A stretch of 64,000 nt of DNA from Algoriphagus algorifonticola (GTDB taxonomy: Bacteria; Bacteroidota; Bacteroidia; Cytophagales; Cyclobacteriaceae): NCBI RefSeq assembly GCF_007655305.1, contig NZ_VLOG01000039.1, positions 124,001 through 188,000 of the forward strand, in the 5' to 3' direction. This document shows positions 26,736-36,312 of the stretch, one piece after another. The position numbers were made by a program, and so were the translations under genes. Numbering within the stretch: the stretch's first letter is position 1; each line of letters begins with the position of its first letter. Under the pieces are notes generated by a model. That model did no database searches and had not been told where the DNA came from. It worked only from the letters and a program-made list of their open reading frames with translations.

Positions 26736-28079
26736 TTAGTTAAGGTTGATAGGGTTTCCTAGATAGAAATCAAGGACTTTTACTCTGAAAATATAGGTGT
26801 ATTTAGCGTTCAATAAATCGGCCTGAGCATTGAAGTAATTGGCTTGAGCCACTTGAAAATCAACTGAATTTATAGCGCCTAGATCAAATCTTTGCTGTGC
26901 TATTCTAAATGATTCCTCCAAGCTTTTCACTCTAGTCACAGAAGCAGAGTAGGATTGCTGAGCAGCCAAAGCTGAAGTGTATGCTGATTCAATATCCTGT
27001 CTCAATTGATTTTTAACTTCTATTTCAGTTACTTCAGCAAGTTGCCTCTGTACTCTTGCTCGCTGAAGAGATGCTTTATTGCTTAATTGAGAAAAGATGG
27101 GAATGTTCAATTGCAAATTCACAGACTGAGAAAGGTTGTTTTCTATCTGAGTGGTGAATGCATCGGGTTCTCTCCCAGGGATTCCTCTGTCCACATAGTT
27201 AGAGAAAACATTGGCTCCAATACCTAAGGTTGGTAAAAAAGCTCCTCTTGCTGCTTTTACTCCATATTCTGCACTTTCAATATTTTTCTCAGCTGCTTTT
27301 AATTCTGGCATAATTGCTAAGGCACTTTCATAAATCTGAGAAGGATTTTCAGTTGCCATTAGAGATTCGTTGATTTCGAATTTAGGTTCAATTACCTCGA
27401 ATTCATCCGTGAAAGGAATTTGCATCGCTTGGGCCAGATTTAACTTTGCTATCCTAAGCGAATTTTTTGCATTGATTACTTCCAGTTCATTAGTAGCATT
27501 TTGAGCTTGTAAATCCAATTGATCTGAAAGGGGAAGAGAACCAGCCTCCACCAAACGAGTGGTTCTTGCCAGCTGATCCTTAGTTGTTTTCAATTGATTT
27601 TCAGCAATATTCACTTGCTCTCGGTTGAAGACAACATTGACAAACAAATTGATCACATTTAGGGTGATATCATTTTTGGTTGCTTCAATATTGTACAAAC
27701 CCGCCTCGATGTCAGCTTGTGCCTGATTGATTGAGCTGTTGATTCTTCCTCCAGCAAAAATACTGACATTGGAGTTGGCGAATAAGTTGATGTTACCGAT
27801 CCTTTGGGTTTCAAAGAGGTTAGTAACCGGGTTGATGGATCTACCCCATCTATATCCTGAGCTAGCGCCTGTCTGGAATGAAGGGTATCTGCTTCCTTTA
27901 TTTTGAAGAAGTGTGGCTTCATTGCTAAGTTGGTTCAGTTCTGATCTTTTGAGGGAGAGGTTGTTCTCTAAAGCAATTTGAACAGCTGTTTCCAGGTCAT
28001 AGGCTCCGGAAACATCTTGGCTCATTGCAGAAAAATAACAACCCATAACCCCAATAATACTAAGTATAAACTTTTTCAT
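26736..28079 (-). CDS. TolC family outer-membrane efflux protein
   Basis: This 447-residue protein has a signal peptide (MKKFILSIIGVMGCYFSAMSQ). It shows two TolC repeats of long amphipathic helices, with the typical YDLETAVQIALENNLSLKRS start and, in the second repeat, RFDLGAINSVDFQVAQANYF near the end. It forms an outer-membrane channel that works with a periplasmic adaptor, here the next gene. The upstream neighbour is a serine dehydratase subunit only 8 bp away, so all three may be one transcript although functionally unrelated. Confidence 0.9.
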   Translation of the reverse strand: MKKFILSIIGVMGCYFSAMSQDVSGAYDLETAVQIALENNLSLKRSELNQLSNEATLLQNKGSRYPSFQTGASSGYRWGRSINPVTNLFETQRIGNINLFANSNVSIFAGGRINSSINQAQADIEAGLYNIEATKNDITLNVINLFVNVVFNREQVNIAENQLKTTKDQLARTTRLVEAGSLPLSDQLDLQAQNATNELEVINAKNSLRIAKLNLAQAMQIPFTDEFEVIEPKFEINESLMATENPSQIYESALAIMPELKAAEKNIESAEYGVKAARGAFLPTLGIGANVFSNYVDRGIPGREPDAFTTQIENNLSQSVNLQLNIPIFSQLSNKASLQRARVQRQLAEVTEIEVKNQLRQDIESAYTSALAAQQSYSASVTRVKSLEESFRIAQQRFDLGAINSVDFQVAQANYFNAQADLLNAKYTYIFRVKVLDFYLGNPINLN

Positions 28080-28087
28080 GTGGTGAG

Positions 28088-28765
28088 TTAAAGGTCAATA
28101 TCTGGTATATAAATTAATTCTTTTATCCAGGGAAGTGATTTAAGGTATTCTATAGTAATAGAGTTAATTCCGGAATCCATTTCAATTACGTGGCAGGCCA
28201 AGTCGTTTTTACCTTTTCTAGACACCGACATTGTTGCAATATTGGCTTTTTCCTGAGCTATAACTGAAGAGATGAAAGCGATAGCACCTGAAACATCCTG
28301 CGCTTTGATGATTAATGTATGCATCTGAGCAGAGAAATTGGCAACAAAACCATCTACCTCTGCAATGTTAATCACCCCTCCGCCTAAACTTTCCCCAACT
28401 ACTTCTATTTTCTTATCTCCTTTAGTTAAAAGGAGTTTTATTGTATTGGGATGATGTACAGATGAATTACCGATCGATTTAAACTGGTATTTAAAATCTG
28501 TTTTCTCTGCAATTTTTAAGGCATCCTTTATTCTCTCATCATCGGTTTTAAAGTCCATTAACCCACCAATGATCGCTCTATCACTGCCATGGCCTTCATA
28601 GGTTCTGGCAAATGAATTATAAAACACAACTTGCGCTTGATCTGGCTTGGAGCCAAGAACTCTAATAGCAGCTCTTGCTATCCTTACAACTCCTGCCGTG
28701 TGCGATGAAGATGGGCCAATCATTACAGGTCCTATCATATCAAAAATGCTACTTTTTCCAGCCAT
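28088..28765 (-). CDS. sdaAB: L-serine ammonia-lyase, beta subunit
   Basis: This 225-residue protein has the beta-subunit signature IGPSSSHTAGVVRIARAA and TYEGHGSDRAIIGGLMDF. It ends with an ACT regulatory domain (MHTLIIKAQDVSGAIAFISS onward). Together with the iron-sulphur alpha subunit it deaminates L-serine to pyruvate and ammonia. The alpha subunit gene is not adjacent here, so it is probably encoded elsewhere. It is the first gene of a run with tolC and an efflux adaptor. A near-perfect dyad lies at 28819-28847 in the promoter region. Confidence 0.9.
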   Translation of the reverse strand: MAGKSSIFDMIGPVMIGPSSSHTAGVVRIARAAIRVLGSKPDQAQVVFYNSFARTYEGHGSDRAIIGGLMDFKTDDERIKDALKIAEKTDFKYQFKSIGNSSVHHPNTIKLLLTKGDKKIEVVGESLGGGVINIAEVDGFVANFSAQMHTLIIKAQDVSGAIAFISSVIAQEKANIATMSVSRKGKNDLACHVIEMDSGINSITIEYLKSLPWIKELIYIPDIDL

Positions 28766-28818
28766 TGCCCGAAATATCCAATTTTGGTGCTAAAGTCAAA
28801 TCTATTTGTAACTATCGC

Positions 28819-28847
28819 CTAAAATTGCCAATTAATGGCCATTTTAG
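28819..28847. promoter_or_regulatory. Imperfect dyad between sdaAB operon and class IV aminotransferase
   Basis: Arms CTAAAATTGCCA and TGGCCATTTTAG pair with one mismatch around ATTAA. It lies in the divergent gap of 164 bp between sdaAB (start 28765) and the aminotransferase (start 28930). It is symmetric enough to suit a dimeric regulator. This is inference only. Confidence 0.45.
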
Positions 28848-28929
28848 AGGCATATTATTTCTCAATTCTTAATATTTAACTCCATTCTAAATAGACAGTT
28901 TGGAATAATGTCCGATTACGTACAAAGCT

Positions 28930-29739
28930 ATGAGCGATTTTGAAACAGTTCTTTATAAATCATCTGATTCTGAGACATGGCTATCCGATCCCATGGGAAG
29001 GATTCCCAATCGGGCCATGTATTTTGGAGATGGTCTTTTTGAAACAATGGTCTATGATGGAGAGCAAATCAGGTTTTGGGATTACCATTGCCAAAGGCTT
29101 TCATCCGGCTTGACTTTACTAGGATTTGAAGATTTTAAAGTTCCGGCAACAGAAATGACACATTTAGCGGATTTTTACGGAAGTGGAAAACCGCTTAGAA
29201 TAAGGTGGACTGTTTATCGAGAGGGATTGGGAAAATATAGCCCTGAGAGTAATTTAGTGTCTCAGGTACTTCACTTTCAGCCTTTTCATCCAGCACCGAA
29301 GTTGAAAGAAATTGCCGGTTTTTCTGAAAGTATATTTCTGGTCGGAAATGCTTTTTCCTCACTTAAAACAATTTCAGCGCTTCCCTATGTCCTTGCCAAT
29401 CAAGAAAAGGTAAAAAAGGGACTGGATGAATTGATTTTAATGGATAATACTGGAAATATTTCTGAAGGTAGTACATCCAATATTTTTTGGATGAAGGATG
29501 GGAGGATCTTCACGCCATCTCTATCGACGGGTTGTATTGATGGTGTGGGAAGGAAAGTTTTAATTGAAAAATTAGCTCAAATGGGATTTGAAGTAAATGA
29601 GGGAGAGTTTGGACAGACTGACTTATTGAATGCTGATTTGGTTTGGGTCAGCAATGTCACGGGTATCAGTATGATCCATCAAATTGAAAATCAAAAATTT
29701 GATCCAAATCTTCCTGATTTTCTGGAAAACATTTTATGA
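28930..29739 (+). CDS. Class IV PLP aminotransferase (aminodeoxychorismate lyase / branched-chain aminotransferase type)
   Basis: This 269-residue protein has the fold-type IV layout: GDGLFETM near the start (YFGDGLFETMVYDGEQIRFW), the PLP-binding Lys at 146 (SSLKTIS), and EGSTSNIFW followed by a C-terminal VSNVTGISMI. It is of the size of PabC (4-amino-4-deoxychorismate lyase, folate pathway). The family also holds D-amino-acid and branched-chain aminotransferases, and sequence alone does not separate them. It may be co-directional with the xylose operon but is separated from it by about 125 bp. Confidence in the fold is high, in the reaction only moderate. Confidence 0.85.
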   Translation: MSDFETVLYKSSDSETWLSDPMGRIPNRAMYFGDGLFETMVYDGEQIRFWDYHCQRLSSGLTLLGFEDFKVPATEMTHLADFYGSGKPLRIRWTVYREGLGKYSPESNLVSQVLHFQPFHPAPKLKEIAGFSESIFLVGNAFSSLKTISALPYVLANQEKVKKGLDELILMDNTGNISEGSTSNIFWMKDGRIFTPSLSTGCIDGVGRKVLIEKLAQMGFEVNEGEFGQTDLLNADLVWVSNVTGISMIHQIENQKFDPNLPDFLENIL

Positions 29740-29799
29740 TTCTTGCTTAAAATGAAAGAATAAAATGAAGACCTTTCTTCTAAAATCTTATATTTATCG

Positions 29800-29833
29800 C
29801 TTTAATCAAACCAAACACCTTTTTGTATTAAAG
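29800..29833 (+). promoter_or_regulatory. Inverted repeat upstream of the xylose operon
   Basis: CTTTAAT (29800-29806) and ATTAAAG (29827-29833) are inverted, 20 nt apart, and end 31 bp before the symporter start. A near-match to the Bacteroidetes -7 element TAnnTTTG (TATATTTA, 29789-29796) lies just upstream. It is a possible operator or leader hairpin; the evidence is weak. Confidence 0.3.
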
Positions 29834-29864
29834 AATTAACCATAAAACCCAACCTATTTAAATT

Positions 29865-31508
29865 ATGCTCTTAGAACCCTTAGACCTGGCGGTATTTATA
29901 GGATACTGTCTATTGATTATCGGAATGGGGCTTTTTGTTTCTCAAGAAAAAAAAGGTCACGTAAAAAACTCCTCTGATTACTTTCTTGCTTCTAAAGCAC
30001 TCCCTTGGTGGGCAGTTGGAGCTTCTTTGATTGCTTCCAATATTTCCGCGGAACAATTTATAGGGATGTCTGGATCAGGCTTTGCCCTTGGTCTTGCTAT
30101 TTCTACTTATGAGTGGATGGCAGCAGCGACTCTCTTAGTGGTAGCGATATTCTTTTTGCCAGTTTATATCAAGAAAGGTATTTACACCATGCCAGGATTC
30201 TTGCTGGATAGATATGATACCAGAGTGCGTACTACCATGGCCATTTTCTGGCTTTTATTGTATGTTTTTGTCAATCTTACCTCAGTTTTATATCTAGGCG
30301 CACTAAGCTTAAATACCATTCTGAATGTTCCTTTGGTTTACGGAATTATAGGTCTGGCTTTGTTTGCGATGATTTACTCCATTTACGGAGGATTAAAAGC
30401 AGTTGCTTGGACAGATGTAGTACAAGTGGTATTCTTAATTGTGGGTGGCTTAGCTACCACCTATATCGCGCTTCAAATGGTAGGCGGAGGAGATGCTTGG
30501 GAAGGCATTGGCTTATTAAGAAAAGAGGTTCCTGGACATTTTTCTATGATTTTATCGAAAGGGGAAATGATGATTCCTGATGGTCAGGGCGGAACAAGAG
30601 ATGCTTATCTTGATCTTCCGGGAATTTCAGTCTTGGTTGGAGGTATGTGGATTACCAATTTAAGTTACTGGGGATTTAACCAATACATTACCCAAAGAGC
30701 ATTGGCCGCAAAAAGTTTGGATGAAGCTCAAAAGGGGATGATTTTCGCAGGTTTCTTGAAATTGTTGATGCCATTGATCGTGGTTATCCCTGGAATTGCA
30801 GCCTTGGTTATTGTCAATAATGGTCTGGATGCGACATTCATAGAATCCATGAAAGATCCGGGTACTGGCTTGATCAAATCAGATAGAGCTTACCCTACTT
30901 TATTACAATTACTCCCAGTTGGTCTAAAGGGCTTGGCCTTTGCTGCTTTGACTGCTGCCATTGTATCATCTTTGGCATCTATGGCTAATAGTACCTCTAC
31001 TATTTTCACCATGGATATCTACAAGAAGTACTTTGGTCAAAATGCATCTGAGTCCAAGCAGGTTTCTGTAGGAAGGATTACGGCAGGTGTAGCATTCTTT
31101 ATTGCTGCATTGGTAGCACCAGCATTGGGTCAACTGGATCAGGCATTCCAGTTCATTCAGGAATATACCGGATTTATCAGTCCTGGAGTTTTCGCTATTT
31201 TCTTCTTCGGAGTTTTCTGGAAAAAAACCACTTCCAATGCAGCCTTGGTGGGCGCAGGATTAAGTATTCCATTATCCATAGTTTTGAAAGTAGTGTTCCC
31301 TGCTTTACCGTTCATCGATAGAATGGGTGTGGTATTCTTGATACTTGCCGCCTTGATGATTATTATCAGTTTGGTAGAAGGAAAAGGAAAAGATCATCCA
31401 AACAGCATTGAAATCAATAAGGCATTGTTCAAAACTAGCCCAGGCTTCAAGATTGGGGCATTCATCATTTCTGGAATCATTGCCGCTCTTTACATAGTAT
31501 TCTGGTAA
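29865..31508 (+). CDS. Sodium/sugar symporter (SSS family), probable D-xylose transporter
   Basis: This 547-residue membrane protein has about 14 predicted helices and the SSS-family sodium-site region: LPWWAVGASLIASNISAEQFIGMSGSGFALG, YGGLKAVAWTDVVQ, and a later AALTAAIVSSLASMANSTSTIFTMD. The family couples sugar uptake to Na+. It is the first gene of an operon with xylulokinase (3 bp gap) and xylose isomerase, so D-xylose (or xylosides) is the likely substrate (inference from context). No periplasmic signal peptide is expected or seen. Confidence 0.88.
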   Translation: MLLEPLDLAVFIGYCLLIIGMGLFVSQEKKGHVKNSSDYFLASKALPWWAVGASLIASNISAEQFIGMSGSGFALGLAISTYEWMAAATLLVVAIFFLPVYIKKGIYTMPGFLLDRYDTRVRTTMAIFWLLLYVFVNLTSVLYLGALSLNTILNVPLVYGIIGLALFAMIYSIYGGLKAVAWTDVVQVVFLIVGGLATTYIALQMVGGGDAWEGIGLLRKEVPGHFSMILSKGEMMIPDGQGGTRDAYLDLPGISVLVGGMWITNLSYWGFNQYITQRALAAKSLDEAQKGMIFAGFLKLLMPLIVVIPGIAALVIVNNGLDATFIESMKDPGTGLIKSDRAYPTLLQLLPVGLKGLAFAALTAAIVSSLASMANSTSTIFTMDIYKKYFGQNASESKQVSVGRITAGVAFFIAALVAPALGQLDQAFQFIQEYTGFISPGVFAIFFFGVFWKKTTSNAALVGAGLSIPLSIVLKVVFPALPFIDRMGVVFLILAALMIIISLVEGKGKDHPNSIEINKALFKTSPGFKIGAFIISGIIAALYIVFW

Positions 31509-31511
31509 GAG

Positions 31512-33014
31512 ATGAGAAAATTATTATTAGGACTTGATTTAGGCAGTTCTTCTGTCAAAGCCTCTCTTTTGGATGCCGATACAGGGAAATCTTTAATATC
31601 AAAGGCCTTCCCGAGCCAGGAAATGCCCATTGATTCACCTGAATCAGGATGGGCAGAACAAGATCCTGAAATGTGGTGGAAATATGTGGTGCAGGCTAGC
31701 AACTTTGTAATTAAGGAGGCTCAAGTCAAAAAAGGTGAGCTTCATGGAATTGGAATTGCCTATCAAATGCATGGATTGGTTTTGGTTGATAAAGACCAGA
31801 ATGTCCTACGATCCTCCATTATCTGGTGTGATAGCCGAGCTGTTTCAATTGGAGAAAAAGCTTTTCAAACAATAGGGGAGGAATATTGCCTTTCTCATTT
31901 GCTTAATTCTCCGGGTAATTTTACTGCATCCAAGTTGCGCTGGGTAATAGAAAACCAACCCGAGTTGGCAGCAAAAATTCACAAAATGATGCTGCCTGGT
32001 GATTTTATCGCCATGAAATTGACTGGGGAAATTCTAACTTCTGAAACGGGTCTCTCTGAAGGGATTTTCTGGGATTTCAAGAAAAATGGAATAAGTAAAC
32101 AGGTACTTAAAAACTATCAAATTGCTGAGTCTTGGATTCCAGAGGTAGTTCCTTCTTATTCATTGCAAGGAAGGGTGAATTCCAAGGCTTCCCAACTCAC
32201 AGGAATTGAAGAAGGTGTTCCTGTTTCTTACCGTGCGGGTGACCAACCTAATAATGCATTTTCATTGCAGGTTCTAAAGCCCGGTGAGTTGGCTACTACA
32301 GCAGGGACTTCCGGTACCGTATACGGGGTATGCGATACACCTTTATATGACCCAAAGTCAAGAGTAAATACTTTCGTCCATGTGAATCATACAGAAAAAA
32401 AGCCTTCATACGGCGTTCTTTTATGTGTCAATGGAACTGGTATTTTAAATAGCTGGGTCAAAAAGGCTATGGGAGCTTCCAAAATAGATTATGAAGAGAT
32501 GAATCAATATGCCTATTCTGCAGGAATTGGGGCTGGTGGATTGACTTTTATCCCTTTCGGAAATGGAGCTGAAAGAATTCTACAGAATCAGCAGCTGGGA
32601 GCACATCTGCTTGGTCTTGATTTACTGAAACACGATAAAAGGCACTTAATGAGAGCAGCCCAAGAGGGCATAGTTTCAGCTTTGACTTTCGGGTTTAGAA
32701 TTATGAAAGATATGGGATTGAACCTTAAGACAGTCAAAGCTGGTAAAGCAAACATGTTCTTAAGCCCTGTATTTAGGCAAGCGTTTATCCACATGAATCA
32801 GGTCAGCTTGGAGCTGTATGATACCGATGGGGCTCAGGGAGCTGCTAGAGGAGCTGGAATCGGAGCTGGTGTTTATGGATCTGAAACCGAAGCTTTTCAA
32901 GGACTGCAACTGCTTGAGACTTTCGAGCCTAATGAGAATTTCATAGAACCATATGAGGAAGTTTATTCCCGTTGGCATAAGTGCCTGGAGGGAATCCAAA
33001 AAATGGCCTTATAA
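31512..33014 (+). CDS. xylB: Xylulokinase
   Basis: This 500-residue FGGY-family kinase has the N-terminal phosphate-binding loop LLGLDLGSSSVKASLLD, the WAEQDPEMWWK segment, GIAYQMHGLVLVDKDQNVLR and IIWCDSRA. The C-terminal half has the ATP-binding segment TTAGTSGTVYGV and GAARGAGIGAGV. It phosphorylates D-xylulose to D-xylulose-5-phosphate. Only 3 bp separate it from the symporter gene and about 30 bp from xylose isomerase, which gives a complete xylose entry pathway. Confidence 0.94.
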   Translation: MRKLLLGLDLGSSSVKASLLDADTGKSLISKAFPSQEMPIDSPESGWAEQDPEMWWKYVVQASNFVIKEAQVKKGELHGIGIAYQMHGLVLVDKDQNVLRSSIIWCDSRAVSIGEKAFQTIGEEYCLSHLLNSPGNFTASKLRWVIENQPELAAKIHKMMLPGDFIAMKLTGEILTSETGLSEGIFWDFKKNGISKQVLKNYQIAESWIPEVVPSYSLQGRVNSKASQLTGIEEGVPVSYRAGDQPNNAFSLQVLKPGELATTAGTSGTVYGVCDTPLYDPKSRVNTFVHVNHTEKKPSYGVLLCVNGTGILNSWVKKAMGASKIDYEEMNQYAYSAGIGAGGLTFIPFGNGAERILQNQQLGAHLLGLDLLKHDKRHLMRAAQEGIVSALTFGFRIMKDMGLNLKTVKAGKANMFLSPVFRQAFIHMNQVSLELYDTDGAQGAARGAGIGAGVYGSETEAFQGLQLLETFEPNENFIEPYEEVYSRWHKCLEGIQKMAL

Positions 33015-33044
33015 TTACTGAAGACAAACCTAAATAAACCTATT

Positions 33045-34358
33045 ATGACGAAAACCTATTTTAAAGGGATTGACAAAATTTCCTACGAAGGAAAAGAAAG
33101 CGACAACCCATTGGCCTTCCGTTATTATGATCCTAATCGAATGATTGGTGGAAAAACGATGAAGGAGCATTTCAAATTTGCTATAGCTTATTGGCATTCC
33201 TTCTGCGGAACAGGTGGAGATCCTTTTGGTCCTGGAACAATCAGCCATCCTTGGGATGCGAATCCAGATCCTATCCAAAGAGCAAAAGATAAAATGGATG
33301 CTGCCTTTGAATTTATTACCAAAATCGGAGCTCCTTATTATTGTTTTCATGATATCGATCTGATTGATGAAGGAAACTCTTTGGCAGAATATGAAAAACG
33401 CATGGAGATCATTTCTGACTATGCACTTCAAAAGCAAAAAGAAACAGGGGTAAAATTACTTTGGGGTACGGCTAATGTATTTAGCAATCCTCGCTACATG
33501 AATGGAGCCTCGACTAACCCAAATTTTGATGTAGTGGCATGGGCAGGAACCCAAGTGAAAAATGCGATTGACGCTACCATTAAGTTAGGCGGTGAAAATT
33601 ATGTTTTCTGGGGAGGAAGAGAAGGATATATGTCTCTGTTGAATACTGATATGAAAAGGGAAACTGAGCACTTAGCCCAATTCCTTGGCATGGCTAGAGA
33701 TTATGCAAGAAAAAATGGTTTCAAAGGGACCTTCTTTATAGAGCCCAAGCCGATGGAGCCAACTAAGCATCAATATGATTACGATTCAGCAACTGTTATC
33801 GGCTTCCTGAGGCATTTTGGTTTGGATAAAGATTTCAAGTTAAACATCGAAGTTAACCATGCTACCTTGGCTGGACATACTTTTCAACATGAATTGCAAG
33901 TAGCAGCTGATGCTGGTATGCTCGGAAGTATAGACGCCAATCGAGGAGATTATCAAAACGGTTGGGATACTGATCAATTTGCCTTGAATCTGCAGGAATT
34001 GACTGAGGCCATGTTGGTATTGTTGACTTCAGGTGGTCTGCAAGGCGGAGGAGTAAATTTTGATGCTAAAATTCGTAGGAACTCGACGGATATGGATGAT
34101 TTATTCCTTGCACATATTGGAAGTATGGATGCTTTCGCTAGAAGCATGATGATTGCACAGGACATCCTGGAAAAATCAGATTACCTAGAAAGAAGGGCTC
34201 AGAGATATTCCAGCTTTGATTCAGGCAAAGGGAAAGATTTTGAGCAAGGTAAATTAGGCCTAGAAGATTTACGAAACTATGCTGCTCAAGTAGGAGAGCC
34301 AACCCAAATCAGTGGTAAGCAGGAATACTATGAGAATTTATTGAATCGTTTTATTTAA
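33045..34358 (+). CDS. xylA: Xylose isomerase
   Basis: This 437-residue protein has all main motifs of xylose isomerase: the catalytic His/Asp segment in [45 protein letters not shown], and [18 protein letters not shown]. It converts D-xylose to D-xylulose with two divalent metal ions. Its length suits the class II, about 440-residue form found in Bacteroidetes. A strong terminator follows and ends the xylose operon. Confidence 0.95.
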   Translation: MTKTYFKGIDKISYEGKESDNPLAFRYYDPNRMIGGKTMKEHFKFAIAYWHSFCGTGGDPFGPGTISHPWDANPDPIQRAKDKMDAAFEFITKIGAPYYCFHDIDLIDEGNSLAEYEKRMEIISDYALQKQKETGVKLLWGTANVFSNPRYMNGASTNPNFDVVAWAGTQVKNAIDATIKLGGENYVFWGGREGYMSLLNTDMKRETEHLAQFLGMARDYARKNGFKGTFFIEPKPMEPTKHQYDYDSATVIGFLRHFGLDKDFKLNIEVNHATLAGHTFQHELQVAADAGMLGSIDANRGDYQNGWDTDQFALNLQELTEAMLVLLTSGGLQGGGVNFDAKIRRNSTDMDDLFLAHIGSMDAFARSMMIAQDILEKSDYLERRAQRYSSFDSGKGKDFEQGKLGLEDLRNYAAQVGEPTQISGKQEYYENLLNRFI

Positions 34359-34361
34359 ATT

Positions 34362-34386
34362 AAAGAGGCAATCGCCTCTTTTTTTA
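34362..34386 (+). terminator. Rho-independent terminator of the xylose operon
   Basis: AAAGAGGC (34362-34369) pairs with GCCTCTTT (34374-34381) around AATC and is followed by five more Ts. It starts 3 bp after the xylA stop. Confidence 0.88.
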
Positions 34387-34396
34387 TGACCAGACT

Positions 34397-36310
34397 ATGA
34401 GAAATATACTTGCACTACTTCTTATTACCTTTCTGTTTTCCTGTACAGATAAATTTGAATCTGTAGTAACGCTTCCCTCTGTTCTAAGTGATGGAATGGT
34501 TTTGCAAAGAGACAAACCGGTTACCATTTGGGGAAAAGGAATCCCAGGAGAAAAAGTACGAGTAAGTATTGCGGGGTCAATTTCCAGTGGAAAAGTATTG
34601 CCTGATAGTACCTGGAAAGTGAGTATACCTGCCAATGTAGCTGGAGGTCCACACATCATGCAGGTAAATCAGCAACAAGTCAAAGATGTGTATTTCGGGG
34701 ATGTTTGGCTTGCCGGAGGACAGTCCAATATGGAGTGGCCTTTAAAGTCTGGGGTGATTGGTGGCAAAGAGGAATATGAATCAGGAGGAATTCCTTTGAT
34801 TCGTTTTTTTAAAGTTGAAAAATCATATGCAGCTATTCAGAGATCAACAATTCCACCTGCTGAATGGAGGAAGGCAGATAGTTCTAATTTGATGGATTTT
34901 TCAGCCATAGCCTGGTTTTTTGCGAAAAAAAATCATCTGGAAATGGGTGTTCCGGTTGGAATTATAGAGTCCAATTGGGGAGGAACTCCTGCAGAAGGAT
35001 GGACTAAGGCAGAGATTTTGGCTGAAATGCAAAATATGTCCTATTCAGAGGAAGCATTGGATATGCAAGAAAATCAGGAGAAATGGGAGAGGGAATTTCA
35101 GGCAAATGAAAATCGGAGAGAAATGAGGGATATGATGGTTCATCATCCAGACTCAATATCGGCAAAGGATGTGTCATCTGTTTCATACAACGATTTAAGC
35201 TGGAAGAGAATTAACCTTCCAGCAGATAATCCTCTTTCAGATATCGCATGGTTGAGAAAATCATTCAATCTGACTAAGGTTTCTGACCTGGAGCTTATTT
35301 TACCTGCAATTGATCAAATGGCTTTCATTTATGTCAACGGCAAACTGGTTCATCATAAAGACTGGGGCTCAGTAATGCCAGATGTTAAAGTTCCGGACGA
35401 TCTTTTATTTACCGGAAAAAACGTGATCACAATTAGAGTCATCAATACTTGGAACAATCAACCGAGAATTGGAGAAAAAGGTATGATGTATCTCCTTCAG
35501 GATGGTAGAAAAATAAATCTAGAAGGAACTTGGGCATATTCCAATGATTTGGTCGAACCTAAACTTCCAGAGGTAAAGTGGTATAACTGGAAGCCGGGAG
35601 CGATGTACAATGCTATGATTCACCCCTTGGTGAATTATACTTTAAGAGGGATTATTTGGTATCAGGGTGAAAGTAATGCAGGTAGAGCGGGAGAATACCA
35701 AGCTCTGTTTTCTACTTTGATTTCAAGTTGGAGAACAGCCTGGAATTCTAAGGAGTTGCCGTTTCTCTTTGTTCAGTTAGCGAATTTCATGGAAAGAAAG
35801 GAAATGCAACCAGAAAGCAACTGGGCAGCATTGCGGGAAGCTCAGCGAAAAACTTTAGAACTTCCGAAAACCGGAATGGCTGTAACAATTGATATCGGAG
35901 AAGAAGATGATATTCACCCCCGAAATAAAAAAGATGTCGGGGAAAGGCTTTGGCTACAAGCAAAAAGGATTGTTTTCAATGAACAAGTGGTGGCTTCGGG
36001 GCCTGAGATTAAATCCATTGCCAAAGATGGAGCGCATTTAACTTTGACCTATGAGTCCACCGGTGAAGGCCTGACTCTAGTGAAAGATGGAGATGTATTA
36101 GGCTTTATCATCAAAGACCAAAATGGCAAGTGGCATCAGGTTAAGGGACAAATTGAGGGGAAAAATCAAGTGAAAATTCCATTGGAAAGTGGAATAGAAC
36201 CTATGGAACTACGTTATGCATGGGCTGATAACCCTGAAGTCAACTTAATCAACTCAGAAGGACTTCCTGCGATCCCATTCCAGAAAATAATGGCTAAGAA
36301 AGAGGAGTAA
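34397..36310 (+). CDS. Sialate O-acetylesterase-like SGNH lipoprotein
   Basis: This 637-residue protein has a lipobox (LITFLFSCTD). An SGNH/SASA hydrolase follows, with the nucleophile Ser at about 110 in AGGQSNMEW, the block RGIIWYQGESNAGRAGEY, and the catalytic Asp/His in EEDDIHPRNK (His about 507). A galactose-binding-like jelly roll is inserted in the middle (about 270-370), as is common in this family. It removes acetyl groups from carbohydrates. Known substrates include sialic acid and acetylated xylan; the position just after the xylose operon favours acetyl-xylan fragments, but this is inference. It has its own probable leader after the terminator. Confidence 0.87.
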   Translation: MRNILALLLITFLFSCTDKFESVVTLPSVLSDGMVLQRDKPVTIWGKGIPGEKVRVSIAGSISSGKVLPDSTWKVSIPANVAGGPHIMQVNQQQVKDVYFGDVWLAGGQSNMEWPLKSGVIGGKEEYESGGIPLIRFFKVEKSYAAIQRSTIPPAEWRKADSSNLMDFSAIAWFFAKKNHLEMGVPVGIIESNWGGTPAEGWTKAEILAEMQNMSYSEEALDMQENQEKWEREFQANENRREMRDMMVHHPDSISAKDVSSVSYNDLSWKRINLPADNPLSDIAWLRKSFNLTKVSDLELILPAIDQMAFIYVNGKLVHHKDWGSVMPDVKVPDDLLFTGKNVITIRVINTWNNQPRIGEKGMMYLLQDGRKINLEGTWAYSNDLVEPKLPEVKWYNWKPGAMYNAMIHPLVNYTLRGIIWYQGESNAGRAGEYQALFSTLISSWRTAWNSKELPFLFVQLANFMERKEMQPESNWAALREAQRKTLELPKTGMAVTIDIGEEDDIHPRNKKDVGERLWLQAKRIVFNEQVVASGPEIKSIAKDGAHLTLTYESTGEGLTLVKDGDVLGFIIKDQNGKWHQVKGQIEGKNQVKIPLESGIEPMELRYAWADNPEVNLINSEGLPAIPFQKIMAKKEE

Positions 36311-36312
36311 CC

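Noticed and set aside
33030..33437. 135-residue minus-strand frame overlapping xylose isomerase
   Set aside because: Antisense to a strong enzyme gene; no recognisable domain.
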